Assembly: GCA_034433615.1 (NCBI GenBank)
Contig: DAOUAJ010000322.1
Span: forward strand, 1 to 9,127
DNA: 9,127 nt
Source: DAOUAJ01 sp034433615
GTDB lineage: Bacteria; Chloroflexota; Anaerolineae; DUEN01
Direction: 5' to 3'
Of this stretch, positions 6,157-9,127 are shown in pieces. Numbering within the stretch: the first letter of the stretch is position 1; the number at the start of each line of letters is the position of its first letter. The notes beneath the pieces are model-generated. The model was not told the origin of the DNA. It made no database searches and worked only from the letters and a program-made list of their open reading frames with translations. The position numbers and the translations under genes were made by a program.

Positions 6157-6954
6157 CTAACACCCCTTGAAGACCGGCGTCCGCTTCTCCAGGAAGGCTT
6201 GCAGGCCTTCCCTGTGGTCCTCGCTGTGGAAGCAGAGGCCCTGCACGTATGCCTCGTACTCGAGCTCCGTATTCAGATCCCGGTCCAGGCTCTCCCGCAG
6301 GGCGCGTTTGGTGAACTTGAGCGCCAGCGGCGGCCCCTGGGCCAGGCGCAGGGCCAGGTCGCGCACCACCCCGTCGAGTTCGTCGGCGGGGACGGCCCGG
6401 TGGACCATACCGATGCGTTCAGCCTCTCGGGCGTCCACCGTCTGCCCAAGCAGCAGCAGTTCCGCAGCCTTGCCCGGACCCACCAGTCGGGGGAGGAAAT
6501 AGCTTACCCCTGCGTCGGCGCCGCTGAGACCCACACGGGTGAAGACCAAGCCAAAACGAGCATGCTCTACGGCCACGCGGAAATCACAGGCCATCACGAT
6601 GCCGCAGGCCCCTCCATAGGCATCGCCATTGATCCGCGCGATGGTCGGCGGGTCCAACTGATGCAAGACCCGAGCCACATCCAGGAAGGCGCGCGCTCCG
6701 CGGTCCGTTTGCAGAAAGCTCTCCTGGATGCGTCGCATTTCGTCCAGGTCGCCCCCCGCGCTGAACGTGTTGCCCGCGCCTGTCAACACCACCACACGCG
6801 TCCGGGGATCTCTCTCCACCTCGTGCAGGGCCGCGCAGAGTTCGTCGGCCATGGTCAGGTTCAGCGCGTTCAGCTTCTCCGGTCGACTCAAGGTGATAGT
6901 TGTTACTCCCCCGTCTCTCTGGACGAGAATCGTCTGATACCCCATAGACTTCAT
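6157..6954 (-). CDS. Crotonase A: enoyl-CoA hydratase/isomerase family
   Basis: A 265-residue crotonase whose ATG overlaps the stop of the thiolase-like gene as ATGA, implying translational coupling. Motifs: VTTITLSRPEKLNALNLTMA, oxyanion-hole segment FSAGGDL at about 64-70, and INGDAYGGACGIVMACD at about 108-124. Both textbook glutamates are absent: Gly118 replaces rat E144, and Phe138 lies at the E164 position (FGLVFTRVG). An Asp is kept at GLSGADAGVSYFLPRLVG (Asp147), the region that carries the acid in dienoyl-CoA isomerases and PaaG. This favours an isomerase-like role over simple hydration (inference from an alignment by eye). The C-terminus is SEDHREGLQAFLEKRTPVF. Substrate unknown. 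Confidence 0.93.
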   Translation of the reverse strand: MKSMGYQTILVQRDGGVTTITLSRPEKLNALNLTMADELCAALHEVERDPRTRVVVLTGAGNTFSAGGDLDEMRRIQESFLQTDRGARAFLDVARVLHQLDPPTIARINGDAYGGACGIVMACDFRVAVEHARFGLVFTRVGLSGADAGVSYFLPRLVGPGKAAELLLLGQTVDAREAERIGMVHRAVPADELDGVVRDLALRLAQGPPLALKFTKRALRESLDRDLNTELEYEAYVQGLCFHSEDHREGLQAFLEKRTPVFKGC

Positions 6955-8054
6955 CGCCCCACAATCACCACGCAGTGTCCCTGCCCGGCTGGTCCCCAGG
7001 TCCCATGAGCCAGGACCGTGGTGGCGCCGTCCCGCACGTCTTCCACCGCCCGGACCAAACGATCCAACCCGGCGACGAAGGGCGGAACCCCGGCCAGCAG
7101 GCCACCACGAGGATTGACGGGCAGAACACCCCCCGGTGTCGTCACGCCGTCAACGAGCAAACGCGGCCCTTCACCGGGGCCGCAGAGGTCGAGCCCCTCG
7201 TACCAGAGCAGTTCCTGGTGGGCGAAGGCTTCGGAAACATGGGCCGCCTGGATCTCCCGCCGCAGATCATGGATGCCGGCCAGGCGTCGCGCCCGACGCA
7301 CGGCTTCCCGTAGAGCCAGCGGGTCGGCCAGGTCCCGGTCGCCCAGGTAACCGGACTCGACCGCGTAGCCAAACCCCTTGATGTAGACCGGCGTCGGGCC
7401 TGCCGACTCCGGGGAGCTCGTTCTGGTCAGTATCACCGCGGCGGCCCCCTCCGCCACCGGGGGAACCTCCAGTTCGTGGATGGGGGCCGCGAGCAGCGGG
7501 GAAGCGAGCACGTCGTCTACGGTCAGTCCGGGTTGTCGCCGGTTCTTGACGGCGACCTGCGCGGCAGCGTGAGGCCCCAGGCGGTGGCGGCTGAGGCAGA
7601 CCTGAGCCTGAAGCGCGGCGGCCACCAGGTCGTCCAGATCCAGAGGCTGCTGGTAGATGGGATCGAAGGTCCAATTGGATACGCTCCACCGGTCTGCCAT
7701 GGAGCCCTTGCAGTGGGCAACCACCAGAACGGTGTCGTAGCTGCCCGCCAGGATGCTCATGGCAGCCTGACAGACGGCCAGCAGACCGTCACCCGCAACC
7801 CGCGTCTCGGGCTTCATCACCGCGCCCACCACCTCGGTCACGGCCACGTTGGAGGCGGTGAGGCCGTCCCAGAGGTCCACCGAGGCGGTGACGACGGCGT
7901 CTATCCCGTTGAACGAGAGACCTGCGCTGCGGAGAGCGGCCCTAACAGCTTCATGGACCAACTCGGGAATAGAACGGTCGGGCTGTGGCGAATAGGCGGT
8001 ATGCCCGAAGCCGGAGACAGCGATCGTGGAGACAGCCTCAGGATCTGGCTTCAA
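6951..8054 (-). CDS. Thiolase-like protein (SCP-x/SCP2 type), probably lacking the catalytic Cys motif
   Basis: A 367-residue thiolase-fold protein. The SCP-x-like pattern is visible: VSGFGHTAYSP near the N-terminus, SYDTVLVVAH at about 105-114, HVSEAFAHQELLWYEG at 272-287, NPRGGLLAGVP at 314-324 and AHGTWGPAGQGHCVVIVG at 349-366. Where active thiolases have G-x-C-x-S for the acyl-accepting Cys, this protein reads RVAGDGLLA (85-93). The C-terminal GHP/CxG catalytic block is also not recognisable. It may be a non-thiolytic or regulatory subunit, or use other residues. SCP-x-type proteins often have a DUF35 zinc-ribbon/OB partner, and none is encoded here. The start is a TTG at 8054 with GAGGGG about 4 nt upstream; no ATG or GTG lies nearby. 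It is the first gene of the operon, with a leader of about 70 nt, and overlaps crotonase A by 4 nt. Confidence 0.85.
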   Translation of the reverse strand: MKPDPEAVSTIAVSGFGHTAYSPQPDRSIPELVHEAVRAALRSAGLSFNGIDAVVTASVDLWDGLTASNVAVTEVVGAVMKPETRVAGDGLLAVCQAAMSILAGSYDTVLVVAHCKGSMADRWSVSNWTFDPIYQQPLDLDDLVAAALQAQVCLSRHRLGPHAAAQVAVKNRRQPGLTVDDVLASPLLAAPIHELEVPPVAEGAAAVILTRTSSPESAGPTPVYIKGFGYAVESGYLGDRDLADPLALREAVRRARRLAGIHDLRREIQAAHVSEAFAHQELLWYEGLDLCGPGEGPRLLVDGVTTPGGVLPVNPRGGLLAGVPPFVAGLDRLVRAVEDVRDGATTVLAHGTWGPAGQGHCVVIVGR

Positions 8055-8104
8055 GTGACCCCTCTCTGGCTCGCGACTCCGGGCGGTACGGGGTCTGAAT
8101 ATGG

Positions 8105-8128
8105 CTCAGAAACTGAGTGCCCTTCAGT
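8105..8128. promoter_or_regulatory. Palindromic operator-like site upstream of the operon
   Basis: CTCAG-AAA-CTGAG (8105-8117) is a perfect 13-bp palindrome. A second overlapping inverted repeat, ACTGA-7 nt-TCAGT (8112-8128), shares its right half. The pair lies at and just past the predicted start of the minus-strand transcript (about 8125). TetR regulators bind palindromes in such positions, so the operon's own TetR is the natural candidate (inference). Confidence 0.45.
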
Positions 8129-8131
8129 CAT

Positions 8132-8161
8132 ATTTAAGTGCGGGGAGTGGCCTCCTGTCAA
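8132..8161 (-). promoter_or_regulatory. Sigma-70-like promoter of the catabolic operon
   Basis: On the minus strand a perfect -35 TTGACA (8161-8156) is followed by an 18-nt spacer and TTAAAT (8137-8132; 4 of 6 to TATAAT). It sits in the only AT-rich patch of the intergenic region and points at the thiolase-like gene, giving a leader of about 70 nt. Confidence 0.6.
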
Positions 8162-8190
8162 GCACCCGCTGGACGTCGTGCGTCCCGGGG

Positions 8191-8219
8191 TTGACTTCCG
8201 CCGTTCCGGCGGGCATGGT
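8191..8219 (+). promoter_or_regulatory. Weak candidate promoter of the homoserine dehydrogenase gene
   Basis: TTGACT (8191-8196) matches 5 of 6 bases of the -35 consensus. At a 17-nt spacing the -10 position holds CATGGT, only 3 of 6. A 6-bp hairpin, CCGCCG-TTC-CGGCGG (8198-8212), fills the spacer and has no T-run, so it is not a terminator. The true promoter may lie elsewhere in 8055-8255; I see no better plus-strand candidate. Confidence 0.25.
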
Positions 8220-8255
8220 ACGGAGCATGGAGCGTATCCTGGGAAGGGCGCGTTG

Positions 8256-9127
8256 ATGGCGTCGGAGCCTCCAGAGGTCGGCGTCGGCCTGCTCGGGTTG
8301 GGGACGGTGGGGGCGGAGGTCTACCGCCTCCTGGCGGAGCGGGCGGAGCACATCGCGGCCCTGGTGGGCCGGCCCTGCGTGGTGCGGCGCGTGGCCGTGG
8401 CCCGTCCGGGCCGGCAGCGGCGCGTGCGCATTCCCACGTCACTCCTGACCTCCGACGGGGCGGCGGTGGTGGAGGACCCCGCCGTGGACATCGTGGTCGA
8501 GGTGATGGGCGGGGTGGAGCCGGCCCGCTCGCTCCTGCTGCGCGCCCTGGCGGGGGGCAAGGCCGTCGTCACCGCCAACAAGCAGCTGCTGGCCGCCCAC
8601 GGCGCGGAGCTGCTGGCTGCGGCCGCAGCGGGAGGCGTCGACCTGTGCTTCGAGGCCAGCGTGGGCGCGGGGATCCCGCTGATCAAGCCGCTGCGCGAGT
8701 CCCTGGCCGCCGACCGCGTCCGCCTCATCGAGGGCATCCTCAACGGCACGACCAACTACATCCTCACCCTGATGAGCCGGGAGGGGCGGACCTTCGGCGA
8801 GGCGCTGGCGGAGGCGCAGGCCCGAGGGTTCGCCGAGGCGGATCCCGCCGACGACGTGGACGGGCACGATGCGGCGGCCAAGCTGGCCATCCTGGCGGCG
8901 GTGGCCTTCAACACGCCCCTGGCCGCGGAGCAGGTCTACCGCGAAGGGATCGGCGGTGTCAGCCCCGCGGACATCCGGCACGCAGCGGAGCTGGGCTACA
9001 CCATCAAGCTGCTGGCCGTGGCCCGCGATCGCGACGGCGCCCTGGAGCTGCGCGTACACCCCGCCCTCATCCCGACCGGCCACCTCCTCGCCGGGATTGC
9101 CGAAGAGCGCAACGCCGTGCTGGTGGA
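8256..9127 (+). CDS. hom: Homoserine dehydrogenase, N-terminal 290 residues (runs off the right edge)
   Basis: NAD(P)-dependent homoserine dehydrogenase reduces aspartate semialdehyde to homoserine, the branch-point step toward threonine and methionine. Visible: the Rossmann motif GLGTVG at 14-19, MGGVEPARSLL at 84-94, TANKQLLA at 106-113 (conserved Lys109), EASVGAGIPLI at 133-143, NGTTNYIL at 163-170, and the family signature GFAEADPADDVDGHDAAAKL at 191-210 with the catalytic-type Lys209. About 290 of some 430 expected residues are present; any C-terminal ACT domain lies outside. The ATG at 8256 follows GGGAAGGG by 7 nt; a TTG one codon earlier is possible. The gene is divergent from the catabolic operon and clearly richer in GC, consistent with being the host housekeeping gene. 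Confidence 0.97.
   Translation, partial: MASEPPEVGVGLLGLGTVGAEVYRLLAERAEHIAALVGRPCVVRRVAVARPGRQRRVRIPTSLLTSDGAAVVEDPAVDIVVEVMGGVEPARSLLLRALAGGKAVVTANKQLLAAHGAELLAAAAAGGVDLCFEASVGAGIPLIKPLRESLAADRVRLIEGILNGTTNYILTLMSREGRTFGEALAEAQARGFAEADPADDVDGHDAAAKLAILAAVAFNTPLAAEQVYREGIGGVSPADIRHAAELGYTIKLLAVARDRDGALELRVHPALIPTGHLLAGIAEERNAVLV

Noticed and set aside
5173..7008. A 611-codon open frame on the plus strand
   Set aside because: It lies antisense to crotonases A and B and the CoA-transferase, all with clear family motifs; its translation has no recognisable domain. Long antisense frames are expected opposite GC-rich genes.
8158..9083. Minus-strand frames opposite the homoserine dehydrogenase
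   Set aside because: They are shadows of a gene with unambiguous signatures on the plus strand.
1..9127. CRISPR arrays, tRNA/rRNA genes, insertion sequences
   Set aside because: No spaced direct repeats, tRNA cloverleaf, rRNA signature, transposase frame or terminal inverted repeats were found by reading the sequence.

Overview
This is a high-GC bacterial window. It has strong Shine-Dalgarno sites (AAGGAGG, GGAGG types), frequent TTG/GTG starts and sigma-70-like promoter hexamers. The phylum cannot be fixed from the sequence; a high-GC Gram-positive-like or Chloroflexota/Armatimonadota-type environmental lineage is only a guess.

Most of the window (about 8161 down to 271) is one minus-strand gene cluster for CoA-thioester catabolism. 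In transcription order it holds: a promoter with a palindromic operator-like site; a degenerate SCP-x-type thiolase; crotonase A; crotonase B; the N-terminal half of an acetyl-CoA hydrolase/transferase-family CoA-transferase, broken at about 4570; the C-terminal half of a branched-chain-amino-acid-type ABC substrate-binding protein; an amidohydrolase-2 family protein; crotonase C; an acyl-CoA dehydrogenase; a TetR regulator; and a GC-rich hairpin with a T-rich tail as terminator. Gaps are short, and thiolase/crotonase A overlap as ATGA, so co-transcription is likely. The probable logic is import of an organic acid (transporter remnant), CoA activation by transfer, dehydrogenation, hydration/isomerisation or ring hydrolysis by the crotonases, and possibly thiolytic cleavage, with TetR sensing an acyl-CoA. 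The substrate is unknown.

The clearest anomaly is the junction at about 4565-4575, where two unrelated gene halves meet in different frames. It is either a real internal deletion or an assembly join. Several enzymes also lack textbook catalytic residues: the thiolase has no nucleophilic Cys motif, the amidohydrolase no HxH, and the crotonases have substituted glutamates.

On the plus strand, from 8256 to the right edge, is the first 290 codons of a homoserine dehydrogenase. It is divergently transcribed and visibly richer in GC than the catabolic cluster. The left 382 bases hold the operon terminator, a second promoter-like sequence with TAGTC repeats, a strong inverted repeat, and at most a weak partial minus-strand ORF leaving the window.
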